Source: Nitrosopumilaceae archaeon | GTDB lineage: Archaea; Thermoproteota; Nitrososphaeria; Nitrososphaerales; Nitrosopumilaceae | Length of the DNA stretch: 37,872 nt | NCBI GenBank assembly: GCA_021296175.1 | Contig: JAGWAX010000003.1 | Location: 1-37,872 of the forward strand | Direction: 5' to 3' | Shown: piece by piece, positions 24,336 to 33,741 of the stretch | Layout of the letters: every line of letters begins with the position of its first letter | Position numbering within the stretch: the first letter of the stretch is position 1 | Notes under the pieces: model-generated | Seen by the model: only the letters and a program-made list of their open reading frames with translations | The model's database searches: none | What the model was told of the DNA's origin: nothing | Position numbers and translations under genes: made by a program

Positions 24336-26792
24336 TCAGACGGCGCACTTCTCCGGTTCCTGCCGGACCGTGGTGGCTCCGGACGACTTTTCAACCTCAA
24401 AGACATGATCCGCGTGCGACGCCATCTCCGCGTCGTGCGAGACCAGTATGATCTGCTCCGAGTTCAGCCCGTCAAGCAGCTCCTTTACGTGTCCCAGCTG
24501 GCCCCTGGAGAGCCCGTCGGTAGGCTCGTCGAGTATCAGCAGGCTCGACTCCAGGCTCCTGGTCTCCATCCTTACCATGTGGTTGAGGGCCAACCGGTAG
24601 GAGAGCGCCACGCTAGTCTTCTCACCGCCGCTCAGGTACCCCACACTCTGCACGTACCCGTCCTGCTCCACTATGGGTGCAAACTCCTCGTCGATGTAGG
24701 AGTCCTTTGTCGGATCGTCTATCAGCTTGGCATACCACGTACGGTACGACTCGTTGAACGTCTGCTGCAGCGTCAGCAGGACGGTCTTTTCTATCCGTGA
24801 CACGGTGGGGGCGAAAAAGTCCGACAGCCAGTTCATGTGCGCGGCATACCTCCTGTGCCTTTCTTCAAGGCGCTCTGCCTCTGCAATATCGGCCTCCAGC
24901 CTGGACACGTTACGGTTTGCATTATCCAGGTTCGCCTTTTTTGCAGCGAGTTCCTCGCGTACGCCGGCAAGCGACTTGCGCGCTTCCTCGAATCTTGCCT
25001 TCGCGGCCGACGCCGCCTCGCCGTCGCCCTTGTACAACTCGAGCGCTGCGGAGACCTCGCCAAGCTCCGACTCTAGTCCGCGCGTGCGCTCCAGCGACTT
25101 TTCCATCTCCGTACGGTCGCTCTTGTTCGCCGCCTCCAGGCGCTCCAGCTCGCCGGCGATGTCGGCCGCGCGCCTCTTGTTGTTCTCGTATTCGGCAAGG
25201 GCATCCTTTAGGGCCGAGAGGTATTCGACCGGCGTCTGCGTGCGGCCGTGATCAGTCGGAAATCCGGGCTCCGGCGACACTACATTCTTTGCGTCAAGCG
25301 GCTTCAAATTGGCCTGGAGCCGTGCCAGTTCGTAGCTAAGCCGCTGGTGCTCCTTCGCGTCTGGCATCATGGCCTGCAGCGAGGCCAGCATATCTTTGAT
25401 CATCCCCGCGTCGTCCTCTGTCGCCCGAATCTGTTCGGACTCGACGTTGTACTTTACGTCTAGCGCGCACTTCTTTGACCGGGCGGCGGCCAGCGCCTCG
25501 CGCCTCTCCTGCTGCTGCTGCACTATGTGCTCCCTCGTCAGCGTGTGTCCGCACAGGCTGCACTTGGCCCCGAGCTTTTGAAGCGACGCAACGTCCTCGT
25601 TTAGCTTGCTTTCCTCGGCGGCGGCCGCCATCCTTGTGGTGCCGGTGTCCTCGTGCGCGCGGCGCATGTCATCGAGTAGGCGTATGCGCGCGCCAAGCTC
25701 CGACTCGCATTTGTCGACCTCCTCCCTTACGGCGCCCGCGTCCGTTCTTCCCTGCAGCTTTGCCCGCAGCGCGTCGATCCGCCCCGCCATCGAGCTGGCG
25801 TCGGCGCGGATCTTTACGATCTCCTCGTTGAGCGCCTCGAACCGCGCAATCTCCTCGCTTATCTGTCCCATGGTGTGCCCCGTGGGGCTCGGAATCCTTG
25901 GAATCGCGTCGGACTCGGCCCTGACGGAATCTATGCGGTCCCGGTTCTCTTCCATCCTCCTCCTGCATTCCGCGCGCATGTGCTCTTCCCCGCCTAGCCG
26001 GGAGCGGATGCCGGCATACTTTACCTCAAGCGCGCCCTTCTCGGCCATGCGGTCCTCGTACCGCGAGACCTCGTCCCTTGCAGCCTTCTCCAACCCCCCC
26101 AGATCCCGTTCTGCCTTGGATCCGGCGGATATCTCGGCCGTGATGTCGCGGACGTTCTGCTCCGTGTCCGCAAGCTCCGACCTCTTGTCGTCCAGGTTCT
26201 CGAACTTTGCCTGCAGCCTGTTTGCCTCGTCCCGCATCCTTAGCCTGAGGGAGTTCGCGTTCCTTATCGCCGTCTGGTACTCTTCCATGTGGAATATCTT
26301 GCGTATCGTCTCGAGGCGCATGTCGTCATCCCACAGTATGGACTTCATCTCGTCCTGGGGGGTGAACACGGCATACCGGTATATGCGGCTCTTGGCATTG
26401 GATCTGGACGGCTCGTTCAGCCCCAGTATGTCCAAGATGCGCCCGTTCAGCTGTGTCGTGGTGAGCGGCTCGAGCACGTCGTTTGCGCGGAGGTACGAGC
26501 CCTTGGGGTCCTGCGTGACCTTCTTGCGGACCCGCCTGAGCGTCCTGCCCACCTCGTACTTGGTGTCACCGACGTGGAACGCAAGCATTATTTCGCCGGA
26601 GTCCGCTCCCTTGGAGAGCAGGCTCTCCCCCTTGATGGACCCGTTCCCGAACAGCGCAAACTCGATTCCCATCAGTATGGTGGACTTGCCCGAACCGATG
26701 TCGCCGCTGAATATGGTGATGCCCGTCGGGAACCTTATCGCGGTGTCGCAGTGGCTCCGGATGTTGGTCAGCATAAGCGAGTCAAGAATCAT
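24336..26792 (-). CDS. rad50: DNA repair ATPase Rad50
   Basis: An 818-residue SMC-like ATPase of the Mre11-Rad50 complex, which tethers and processes double-strand breaks. Walker A GDIGSGKST is at 30-38, the zinc hook Cys-Ser-Leu-Cys at 411-414 in the middle of two coiled coils, the signature YLSGGEKTS and Walker B LLILDEPTDGL near the C-terminus. Coiled-coil arms of about 250 residues each are a little shorter than in many archaeal Rad50s. ATG 26792 overlaps the mre11 stop (ATGA). It is last in the nurA-herA-mre11-rad50 operon. Confidence 0.96.
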   Translation of the reverse strand: MILDSLMLTNIRSHCDTAIRFPTGITIFSGDIGSGKSTILMGIEFALFGNGSIKGESLLSKGADSGEIMLAFHVGDTKYEVGRTLRRVRKKVTQDPKGSYLRANDVLEPLTTTQLNGRILDILGLNEPSRSNAKSRIYRYAVFTPQDEMKSILWDDDMRLETIRKIFHMEEYQTAIRNANSLRLRMRDEANRLQAKFENLDDKRSELADTEQNVRDITAEISAGSKAERDLGGLEKAARDEVSRYEDRMAEKGALEVKYAGIRSRLGGEEHMRAECRRRMEENRDRIDSVRAESDAIPRIPSPTGHTMGQISEEIARFEALNEEIVKIRADASSMAGRIDALRAKLQGRTDAGAVREEVDKCESELGARIRLLDDMRRAHEDTGTTRMAAAAEESKLNEDVASLQKLGAKCSLCGHTLTREHIVQQQQERREALAAARSKKCALDVKYNVESEQIRATEDDAGMIKDMLASLQAMMPDAKEHQRLSYELARLQANLKPLDAKNVVSPEPGFPTDHGRTQTPVEYLSALKDALAEYENNKRRAADIAGELERLEAANKSDRTEMEKSLERTRGLESELGEVSAALELYKGDGEAASAAKARFEEARKSLAGVREELAAKKANLDNANRNVSRLEADIAEAERLEERHRRYAAHMNWLSDFFAPTVSRIEKTVLLTLQQTFNESYRTWYAKLIDDPTKDSYIDEEFAPIVEQDGYVQSVGYLSGGEKTSVALSYRLALNHMVRMETRSLESSLLILDEPTDGLSRGQLGHVKELLDGLNSEQIILVSHDAEMASHADHVFEVEKSSGATTVRQEPEKCAV

Positions 26793-28057
26793 TTTTGCTC
26801 CCCGTCCAGTTCGAGCGCCGCCATGGCCTCGCCTGTTATGCGTTCCTGATAGACGTTGAGCGGCTCGTTCTCAAGCGCGGGCCTGCCCAGTATGTCAAGC
26901 AGCCTCTTTGCAAGTTCCACCCCCCTCCTGCCGGTCAGCTCTGCGACCCCTGAGTCAACCTGGCCTATGTTCTCCCCAAAGGAGTTTACGGCGATCTCCT
27001 CGGCAGTCTCCCCCTTGGACTCTGTTATCTCGTACTCGGCAGAGGACAGCTGGCGCCTGCTGATCTTCACCTCGACTGCGCCCTTCTTCTGCAGGCTGTC
27101 GGATATGGCCGCAAAGTCGACGTCGGTGGTCTTTCCCTCCGACATCCTGCCTGACACGCTCAGTATGACTACCTTGTCGGCCGGCTCGGCTCCCGCAAGT
27201 TTCTGGCCGATCTCCTCGTTTACGGCATGCGACGTCTTGTGAGTCGCGTTTACCCGTACCATGTCATACTCGCAGTTCTTTATCTCGATCTGCCGCACGT
27301 CCGTGATGCCAGTATCGTCAAACTCGGCCAGTACGTATCCGCGCGTGGCGCCGCGCGCGTTCTCCTCCAAATCCGAGTGGAACCCAGCAAACAGCGTGCC
27401 GGGATACACCACGTGCGGGTAGTCGTCAAACTTGCCACGATTGTACCTGTGCATGTGGCCGCCCGCGTAATAGTCAAAATTCCGGGGCATATACGACAGC
27501 GGCATGGCCGCGTCCGCCGCCTGGGCCGCGTCGTCGGCGGTGCGCATCTCAGATATGGCCCCGTGTAACATGAATATGCGGAGGCCCTGCTCGGCCTCCA
27601 GCGGGCCGCGGTCGAGCTTTTCATAGTATGTGATGTCCTTTGACGCGCCAAGCCCGCTGATGCCGGCAAGCTTTGCGCCCGTCTTTTCGTCCGTGACAAA
27701 CCCCAGTGACATGGTGCCGTCATCGTTGCTCGCGAGCCTTTGGACGTTTGTGATGTAGCCCGTCTCCACAAGCAGGTCTATGACGGAGGTGGCCGACGGA
27801 GAAAAGTCGTGGCTGCCGTATATCACATATACGGGAATGCCGGCCTCGTGTACCCTGCGCAACGCCGCGAACGCGAACTTTTGCACCCGCATCTCCGGTA
27901 TGTTGGCGTGGAACGTGTCCCCGCATATCAGGATAAAGTCGACTGAGCGCCTTATGCAGTCATCCAGCGCGCGCTCAAAGACATCCTGCTCTACGTCCTG
28001 GAGCGGCCTTGACTTTTGGAACCCCAAGTGTATGTCTGAAAAGTGCGCAAACCTCAC
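26789..28057 (-). CDS. mre11: DNA repair nuclease Mre11
   Basis: A 422-residue calcineurin-like phosphoesterase/nuclease. The metal-binding motifs SDIHLG (Asp8, His10), CGDTFH (Asp47), YGSHD (81-84) and GGHMHRYN are in order. The third motif is normally GNHD, but here Asn is replaced by Ser82, a position that usually contacts the metal site. The capping domain and a C-terminal Rad50-binding region follow. The start is GTG 28057, overlapping the herA stop (GTGA). It acts with Rad50, and with HerA-NurA in end resection. Confidence 0.95.
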   Translation of the reverse strand: MRFAHFSDIHLGFQKSRPLQDVEQDVFERALDDCIRRSVDFILICGDTFHANIPEMRVQKFAFAALRRVHEAGIPVYVIYGSHDFSPSATSVIDLLVETGYITNVQRLASNDDGTMSLGFVTDEKTGAKLAGISGLGASKDITYYEKLDRGPLEAEQGLRIFMLHGAISEMRTADDAAQAADAAMPLSYMPRNFDYYAGGHMHRYNRGKFDDYPHVVYPGTLFAGFHSDLEENARGATRGYVLAEFDDTGITDVRQIEIKNCEYDMVRVNATHKTSHAVNEEIGQKLAGAEPADKVVILSVSGRMSEGKTTDVDFAAISDSLQKKGAVEVKISRRQLSSAEYEITESKGETAEEIAVNSFGENIGQVDSGVAELTGRRGVELAKRLLDILGRPALENEPLNVYQERITGEAMAALELDGEQK

Positions 28058-29868
28058 TGCCCGAACACCCTCACCCGTTGGCTGTTGCCGCGCTCCGACG
28101 TCCCTGCTGCTGCCCCGGCACCACCGCCCGCCAGATCCTCGAACTTTGGAACCTTGATCGGTATCGCAAACGGGACGAATATGCTGGTTATGATGGCCTC
28201 GCCCCTGTCCAGGCTCGCTATGTTCTTGTCGTCGCTTGACAGGTCCTGGGACGCGGACGCGATGAGCGCCTCGCGCTCCTGCTTCATCTCGTTGCCCAGT
28301 ATTATCTTTGTGTTCATGTTGGCCAGTATGGCCTTTGGGATCACGCTTGCAAGCTGCGTGACGGCCACGAGCCCCACCTGGAACTTGCGCCCTTCTCGCG
28401 CTATCGTGGCGTATATGTTGTCGTTCTTTGACGCAAGCACGTCCTCGCCTATCACGCGGGGCGCCTCCTCGATTACGATGGACGTGACGGGCTTCTGGCT
28501 CAGCGTGCCCTGGGTCTTGTAATACTTGTATTTTTCAAGAAGGCTCGTCGCAACTATGTTTCCGACCACGAGCTCCGCCGCGCTGTTGAGCTGCGACGTG
28601 TCAAGCACGACTATCTTGCCGGACTCCATGTCATGCACGATGTCCTGTACGGTGCTGGCGCCCTTCGTGTCCGGATCAAACACGGCATTCCGAGAGTGCA
28701 ACGTGCGGCTTTTCTTGCCCGTTGCGTATATGTCAAGCGTCATCTCCAGCTTGCGCCGCACGACTGACATGGTGGAGCGCGCCGGACCGTCGCTGCCTCG
28801 GCTGCCTTTGCCGCCTTCTTTGTTGCTGCCGTCGTCGTCGTTGCTTCTGCTGCTGCCATTATTGTCACGATCATTGGCGCCTGCCTCCCGCGGGGCATCA
28901 CTGTAATTGTTGCCATCGTTATAGTCGTGCGAGCCTTCGGCTGCAGCGGCGGCGTCGGCGTCACCGCCGGGGCCGGCGGCCCCCATTATGGCCGCGATCC
29001 AGTCCTCGCCATGCGTGGCGTAAAATCCGTGTATGGCCCTCAGCTGCGCGTCGGAGAACTCTACGATCCCCTCAAAGTGGCGCGGCTCCACGGCCCTGAT
29101 GTTTATCGAAAACGTGCGCGCCCCGGGCAGCGTGTGGCGCTCCGTGGTATAGTACACCAGCCTGTCCGCCGCCCTGCCGTGGTTCTTGAGCCCCCTGCCC
29201 GTCTTGCCATAGTACTCGTCGTGGGCATCAAGCACCAAGATCCCGACCCTAGTCCCCGAGTCCATCACGTTCCACAGCATCGACTTTACCAGGTTGGACT
29301 TGCCCCTGCCCGTGGTGGCCGGAATCAGCACGTGGTGCTTGAATATGTCCCTGACCGGCAGCATGACCCTGGCGTCCTCTATCACCTCCGAGCCGCTCCT
29401 TATGCTTCCGACAAAGAGGCCATCCTGGTTTCTCTTCTCCAGAAACGCCAGATCCTCCCTCCTGACGGGCCTCAGCGTGCTGTGAAACGGGGGCAGCGCC
29501 TTGGGGGTACTGACAGGCACGTCCCCGTCCCCGGCGGGCGCCGTCCCCACCCGGGCAAGCGGCCTTATACTTGCGATCACGTAGTTTACAATGTCCGGCT
29601 CGTAGAACGTGGAGCCCCCAGGCTGTCCCTCCTCCTCCTCGAGCGTCACGCCCGATATCATCTCGTGCATCTTGTCGTCTATCTGCGACGCGTACCTCAG
29701 GTCAAAGACGGACAGGACGAGGTTGTCTCCCGTCTCCCTCTCCTCCAAGATCAGTATGTCGCCGATCTCCAGGGTCGCGCCCGCCTTCTGCCGCACCAGA
29801 ATCTGGCCTAGCCCGCCCCCGATCACCTGGCCTATCACGTCAAGACTGCCGGCCCGCCCCCTCATCAC
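28054..29868 (-). CDS. herA: DNA translocase HerA
   Basis: A 604-residue hexameric bipolar DNA translocase of the HerA/FtsK class that works with NurA nuclease. The N-terminal HAS-barrel (IGQVIGGGLGQILVRQKAG), Walker A ATTGRGKSN, Walker B around KIVVLDTSQL and a C-terminal bracing region are visible. A striking low-complexity insertion of about 70 residues (around 295-365), rich in Asp, Asn, Gly and Ser, interrupts the ATPase domain. Archaeal HerA is usually about 500 residues, so the insertion accounts for most of the excess. GTG 29868 overlaps the nurA stop in the same 4-nt GTGA pattern as other coupled genes; ATG 29865 is the alternative. Confidence 0.94.
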   Translation of the reverse strand: MMRGRAGSLDVIGQVIGGGLGQILVRQKAGATLEIGDILILEERETGDNLVLSVFDLRYASQIDDKMHEMISGVTLEEEEGQPGGSTFYEPDIVNYVIASIRPLARVGTAPAGDGDVPVSTPKALPPFHSTLRPVRREDLAFLEKRNQDGLFVGSIRSGSEVIEDARVMLPVRDIFKHHVLIPATTGRGKSNLVKSMLWNVMDSGTRVGILVLDAHDEYYGKTGRGLKNHGRAADRLVYYTTERHTLPGARTFSINIRAVEPRHFEGIVEFSDAQLRAIHGFYATHGEDWIAAIMGAAGPGGDADAAAAAEGSHDYNDGNNYSDAPREAGANDRDNNGSSRSNDDDGSNKEGGKGSRGSDGPARSTMSVVRRKLEMTLDIYATGKKSRTLHSRNAVFDPDTKGASTVQDIVHDMESGKIVVLDTSQLNSAAELVVGNIVATSLLEKYKYYKTQGTLSQKPVTSIVIEEAPRVIGEDVLASKNDNIYATIAREGRKFQVGLVAVTQLASVIPKAILANMNTKIILGNEMKQEREALIASASQDLSSDDKNIASLDRGEAIITSIFVPFAIPIKVPKFEDLAGGGAGAAAGTSERGNSQRVRVFGQ

Positions 29869-31112
29869 CCGGTCACCCTGTTGAGAATATCATGGAATAT
29901 AATCGAATCAGGATGGCGCGCCAGCATGCGCCGCTGCTCCGGACGCCCCTCCATGCGGGAATAGAGGGAGCGCCTGTACATTGCGGCCTCCTTTTTGCGC
30001 ACCTGCGCGTGCTTGTCCGCATCGATCAGCCCGTATGGATACCCCAGTGCCGCAACGTCGCCAGAGTTGGCCGCCAGGCTCCAGAACACGGCGTTTCTCT
30101 GGCCGTCGTCCATGTCCCGAAACTGCTTGCACAGCACGTCAATCCGAAATACGAACCGTGACCTTGGATGGAGCTTTGCCGCAAGCATCGAGGTCAGGCC
30201 ATCACCGAACATCCCTTCGGCAACGGGGACGTACCACCGGTCATGCCCCGCCTTGGCGGCGATCTCCGACGCGCGCGCCAGCAGTGGCTCGCCGGACTCT
30301 GTAAGCAGCCGGGTGGTCTTTGCGAGCCCGCAGACTATGACGCCCCTCTTCACCGCCGTATCGTACAGCCTGCCGGCATACTGCTTCTCGACGTCAAGCG
30401 AGGTCTGAAGCGAGCCGTCCATGACAAGGATGTCGCCGGGTCCAAGCTCGTCGGAAGCTATCCTAGTCGCGAGCCTGATCTCGGCAAGCCGCCTGGCAAG
30501 TGAGGCAAGCGGGGTGGAGCCGTCAAGGGCCGTGGTCTTGCCGTCTGAGATCGAGAGGAGCGCGTCATTGTCCGGAAGGCACCCAAGGAACTCTTGCCCG
30601 TACGGGTAGATCCGGGTGTCGAATGTCAGCGGTTCTGGGTGACTTGCGCTGCCGCTGCCGTCATCGTCACGCATGCCGCCGCGTGCGGCAGCGTCGTCCG
30701 CGTGCGGCAGCACGCACGACAGGAATGTCGCCGTCCTCCGCCTCGTCGGGCTGTCACCGTCACGGCCGCTGCCTTGGTTGCCGCCATTGTCATAGCCGTC
30801 GCCGCCGCGGTCGTCATATTCTGTACAACTGCACAGTCTGAGCTTTTCGGCTCCCCGGAACACGGAATAATACACGCGATTAATCACGATCAGATAGTCC
30901 GGCGCCTCGGCCAGTATTCCGTTGCCGCCGTCGACAAAGGCAGTCCTTCTGGGAGGCGACGGGTCGGGCCTTATTTCTACAAACCCCGACGGCCTCATCT
31001 CAAACCGGGTTTTTGCCACGGCCCGTACCCTGTCGGCGTGCGCACGCGCGGTGGCATGCGCCTCAAGATCAGACAAGAGCGGCTCGAACGGACCGCCGTT
31101 GTTGTTATTCAC
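29865..31112 (-). CDS. nurA: 5'-3' nuclease NurA
   Basis: A 415-residue NurA-family nuclease that forms the resection motor with HerA. The catalytic Asp motifs TAFVDGGNG and ILVMDGSLQ and the C-terminal FRIDVL segment are present. A Gly/Asp/Arg-rich insertion of roughly 60 residues follows the SCTEYDD segment. The start is GTG at 31112, placed by a TTAATAG box 25 nt upstream. It is first in a four-gene operon whose members all overlap by 4 nt. Confidence 0.9.
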   Translation of the reverse strand: MNNNNGGPFEPLLSDLEAHATARAHADRVRAVAKTRFEMRPSGFVEIRPDPSPPRRTAFVDGGNGILAEAPDYLIVINRVYYSVFRGAEKLRLCSCTEYDDRGGDGYDNGGNQGSGRDGDSPTRRRTATFLSCVLPHADDAAARGGMRDDDGSGSASHPEPLTFDTRIYPYGQEFLGCLPDNDALLSISDGKTTALDGSTPLASLARRLAEIRLATRIASDELGPGDILVMDGSLQTSLDVEKQYAGRLYDTAVKRGVIVCGLAKTTRLLTESGEPLLARASEIAAKAGHDRWYVPVAEGMFGDGLTSMLAAKLHPRSRFVFRIDVLCKQFRDMDDGQRNAVFWSLAANSGDVAALGYPYGLIDADKHAQVRKKEAAMYRRSLYSRMEGRPEQRRMLARHPDSIIFHDILNRVTG

Positions 31113-31133
31113 AAGATGGAAGTCATGCCCGGA

Positions 31134-31140
31134 CTATTAA
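31134..31140 (-). promoter_or_regulatory. TATA box of the nurA-herA-mre11-rad50 operon
   Basis: TTAATAG on the minus strand is centred about 26 nt before the nurA GTG at 31112, predicting a leaderless operon transcript. Confidence 0.55.
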
Positions 31141-31239
31141 GAGTGTGCAGCGTGGATTCGATCACGAGGGACGCCTGCCGCATCAATGCCAAAAAATAAC
31201 TGGCCAGGATACATCGCGAGAAAGCCCGGCAGCACCCGG

Positions 31240-33615
31240 CTAGTCAAGCAGGACCACCGGCTTCTGGGTCAGTCCGATCACCTCCATGGTGACGTGCCCC
31301 ATCGGCTCGTCGGTGCCGCCGAGTCCGCGGCGGCCCATTGCCACGAGGTCGACGCCGAGCCTGTCGGCCGTCTCTGCAATCTTTTTTGCAGGCGTGCCGA
31401 GCTTTACGATCCGGGTGCAGCTGTGCACCTCCTGCGGGACCGACACGCTGCGGAGTACTATGCGGCCCTCCTTGCGCATCTGGCTGCTCAGCTGCTCGTC
31501 CATGTCCTCCTCGCCGCCTGCATCGTCCTCGTCGGCCCATTCCATCACATACAAGAGGTAGACCTTTAGCGCCGAGACGTCCCTCAGAAGGCGGTTTGTG
31601 TTGTTGAGAGCGCGCAGCGAGCCGATGGAGCCGTCCACTGGAACCAGTACCTTGAGGAAGGACTGCGCTGCTGCTGCTGCTGCCGCGGCATCGTGCGCGC
31701 GGGCGGTTCCATGCGACGCCTCGGCATGTTGCTGCTGCTGTGCATACGCAGAGTCCTCGTGCCCGCCTGCGCCAAAGATCTTGGCCGCGACCTCCCTTAC
31801 GCTGCGACGTGCCTCCAGCAGGGGCAGCGCAATAACTGCCATAGCCGCGGCCGCGGCCCACACTACGGCCATGACCACCCATACGGCAAACGAGAACTCG
31901 GTGAACACGTACTCGGTAAGGTAGAGCGAGGCGGGCCACACTATCACCAGAAATATCGAGACTCCCAGGCCTATCCGCTTTGACAGTGCGGACATGCGCG
32001 CAAGCCTGCGCTCGTCCGCGTCGCGCCGCAGCATGGAGCGGACCCTGTCATCGACAAGGAGTATGCGCTGCTTGAGGTCCCTAAAGTCGAACCTCTCCGG
32101 AAACATAATGCTGCCAACAACCGTAACGACTAGCCCCGTCAGCATGGACGCGACGTTTCCGGCAAGCAGCGGCATGGAGCTGCCGGTGGACAGTATGCTG
32201 ATCTCCCCGTGTATGGCCGACGCGGAGCCCAGCCAAGCCCCGACCCCGGCTACCAGCCCTGTCACGGCCGCCACGGTGGCGGCGTTCCTGTTTGTGCGGC
32301 CCCACAGTATGGACAGGGAAATGGGGGCGACGGCCGATCCTATCAGGATCCCCATCGTCAGGTACACGTACTGCAGGCTGACGCCCAGTTGGAACAGCAT
32401 GGATGCCATCAGGCCCATCCCCACCCCGAACAGCAGTATGGCGTACCTGGAGACGCGCATCAGCTCCCTGCCCGTGGCCGACGGCTTGAGGTACGTCCGG
32501 AACACGTCGTATGTCATAAGCGACGAGACGCTGACCAGCTGCGAGGAGCCCGCCGCGGTCACGGCCGTAAACACGATGGTGAGTATCAGGATGGCGCCCA
32601 TGTCCCCCATGATCTCCACGGCCGCGGTGGGCGCGACGAGGCCCAGTCCTATCTGATCCTCGCTTAGTGTCACGCCGGTAGCAATGGCGGCCAGCCCCAA
32701 CGTGGTGGCAAGCGTGAACGGTATTGCAAACCATACCAGCCCCCCGATGATAAAGCCTCCCACCACAGAGCGGGGCCTGGCCGCGATCGCGCGCTGCCAG
32801 TACGACTGATCCACAAACACGGTGCCAAAGTTTCCCACGATGTTGATCACGCCAAACACGAGGGCCCCGGCCGACGCAAGCGTCAGGTAGCTTCCCATCG
32901 CGTTGCCCTCCACCGGGTTCAGCACGGACGCGGCGGACAGCTTGTCGTACATGCCCGATATCCCCCCTATGTCCGGCGACACAAAGTAGATCACCGACAC
33001 GAACGCCAGCACGACTACGAAGATAAAGCCCGCGTTGATGTACTCTGCAAAGAACGTGGCCTTGAGGCCGCCAAATATCGTATACAGTATTATCCCGGCG
33101 GGCAGCAGGAACGCGGCAAGCGTGATGTCGACGCCGGTAAGCGAGTTGACGACGGCGGCCCCGCCCAGCACGAGCATGGCGGTCACAATCGTGTTTGTCA
33201 TGAGCCCGAAGGACAGGAAGACCTTATGTGCGTGCTTTCCGTACCTGACGTTTATCATCTCCGCGAACGTGTGGGTCATGGGTGCCCTCCGCTTCAGCTC
33301 GACGGCCAGTATCGAGAACAGTATAACCTGTATGCACGCGCCCGCCGCGTACCAGAACGAGCCGGCCACGCCGAACTCGAACGTCACGGTGGAGGACTGA
33401 AGCAGTGTGGCGGCCCACGTCCAGGCCGACACTATCGAGGCCGCAATCAGCCCAGTCTTTATGGTGCGGCCCGCGGTATAGAACCACTCGGAGGTCTTGC
33501 GCGTGCCAAGCCACTTGGTCTCGGCCTTTACCATCAGCGTGACGGTCAGGGCCATCACAAGCCCCACACCTATCATCACCAGAAACCCGACGTTCTCGGG
33601 GAGTATCGCGGCCAA
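31240..33615 (-). CDS. DUR3-like symporter fused to UspA domain
   Basis: A 791-residue fusion. Residues about 1-600 are a DUR3-like SSS symporter, closely similar to the product at 16330-18561 and sharing SAWTWAATLLQSS and the WYAAGA..IQV segment. After an Ala/Gln/His-rich linker, residues about 650-791 form a universal stress protein (UspA) domain. It begins FLKVLVPVDGS and ends with MGRRGLGGTDEPMGHVT, close to the nucleotide-binding G-2X-G-9X-G pattern. The linker is encoded partly by CTG/GCC repeats. The start is TTG 33615, set by a TATA box at 33639-33648. I infer urea or related solute uptake gated by nucleotide or stress state. It is divergent from an Lrp-like regulator. Confidence 0.9.
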   Translation of the reverse strand: MAAILPENVGFLVMIGVGLVMALTVTLMVKAETKWLGTRKTSEWFYTAGRTIKTGLIAASIVSAWTWAATLLQSSTVTFEFGVAGSFWYAAGACIQVILFSILAVELKRRAPMTHTFAEMINVRYGKHAHKVFLSFGLMTNTIVTAMLVLGGAAVVNSLTGVDITLAAFLLPAGIILYTIFGGLKATFFAEYINAGFIFVVVLAFVSVIYFVSPDIGGISGMYDKLSAASVLNPVEGNAMGSYLTLASAGALVFGVINIVGNFGTVFVDQSYWQRAIAARPRSVVGGFIIGGLVWFAIPFTLATTLGLAAIATGVTLSEDQIGLGLVAPTAAVEIMGDMGAILILTIVFTAVTAAGSSQLVSVSSLMTYDVFRTYLKPSATGRELMRVSRYAILLFGVGMGLMASMLFQLGVSLQYVYLTMGILIGSAVAPISLSILWGRTNRNAATVAAVTGLVAGVGAWLGSASAIHGEISILSTGSSMPLLAGNVASMLTGLVVTVVGSIMFPERFDFRDLKQRILLVDDRVRSMLRRDADERRLARMSALSKRIGLGVSIFLVIVWPASLYLTEYVFTEFSFAVWVVMAVVWAAAAAMAVIALPLLEARRSVREVAAKIFGAGGHEDSAYAQQQQHAEASHGTARAHDAAAAAAAAQSFLKVLVPVDGSIGSLRALNNTNRLLRDVSALKVYLLYVMEWADEDDAGGEEDMDEQLSSQMRKEGRIVLRSVSVPQEVHSCTRIVKLGTPAKKIAETADRLGVDLVAMGRRGLGGTDEPMGHVTMEVIGLTQKPVVLLD

Positions 33616-33638
33616 GCAGAGAGTCAGGCACGCACTAG

Positions 33639-33648
33639 TATTAAAATA
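33639..33648 (-). promoter_or_regulatory. TATA box of the symporter-UspA gene
   Basis: TATTTTAATA on the minus strand is centred 28-29 nt before TTG 33615. No ATG or GTG lies at that distance, so the TTG start is favoured. Confidence 0.6.
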
Positions 33649-33665
33649 CGGCCCGGCTTCCAGAG

Positions 33666-33741
33666 TGTGAGTTCACGTCCTCCTACAATCAGGCACCAAC
33701 CCCACTGTAGATGTCTTTTACGCACAACAGGTGAACTCATA
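33666..33741. repeat. Nested inverted repeat, candidate structured element
   Basis: TGTGAGTTCAC (33666-33676) pairs over 11 positions, including one G-T pair, with GTGAACTCATA (33731-33741). Inside the 54-nt loop, CTACA (33683-33687) can pair with TGTAG (33706-33710). The left arm is also near-palindromic (GTGANNTCAC), a form common in regulator sites. It could be a small RNA, an operator pair or a tiny mobile-element remnant. The sequence alone does not decide. Confidence 0.5.
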
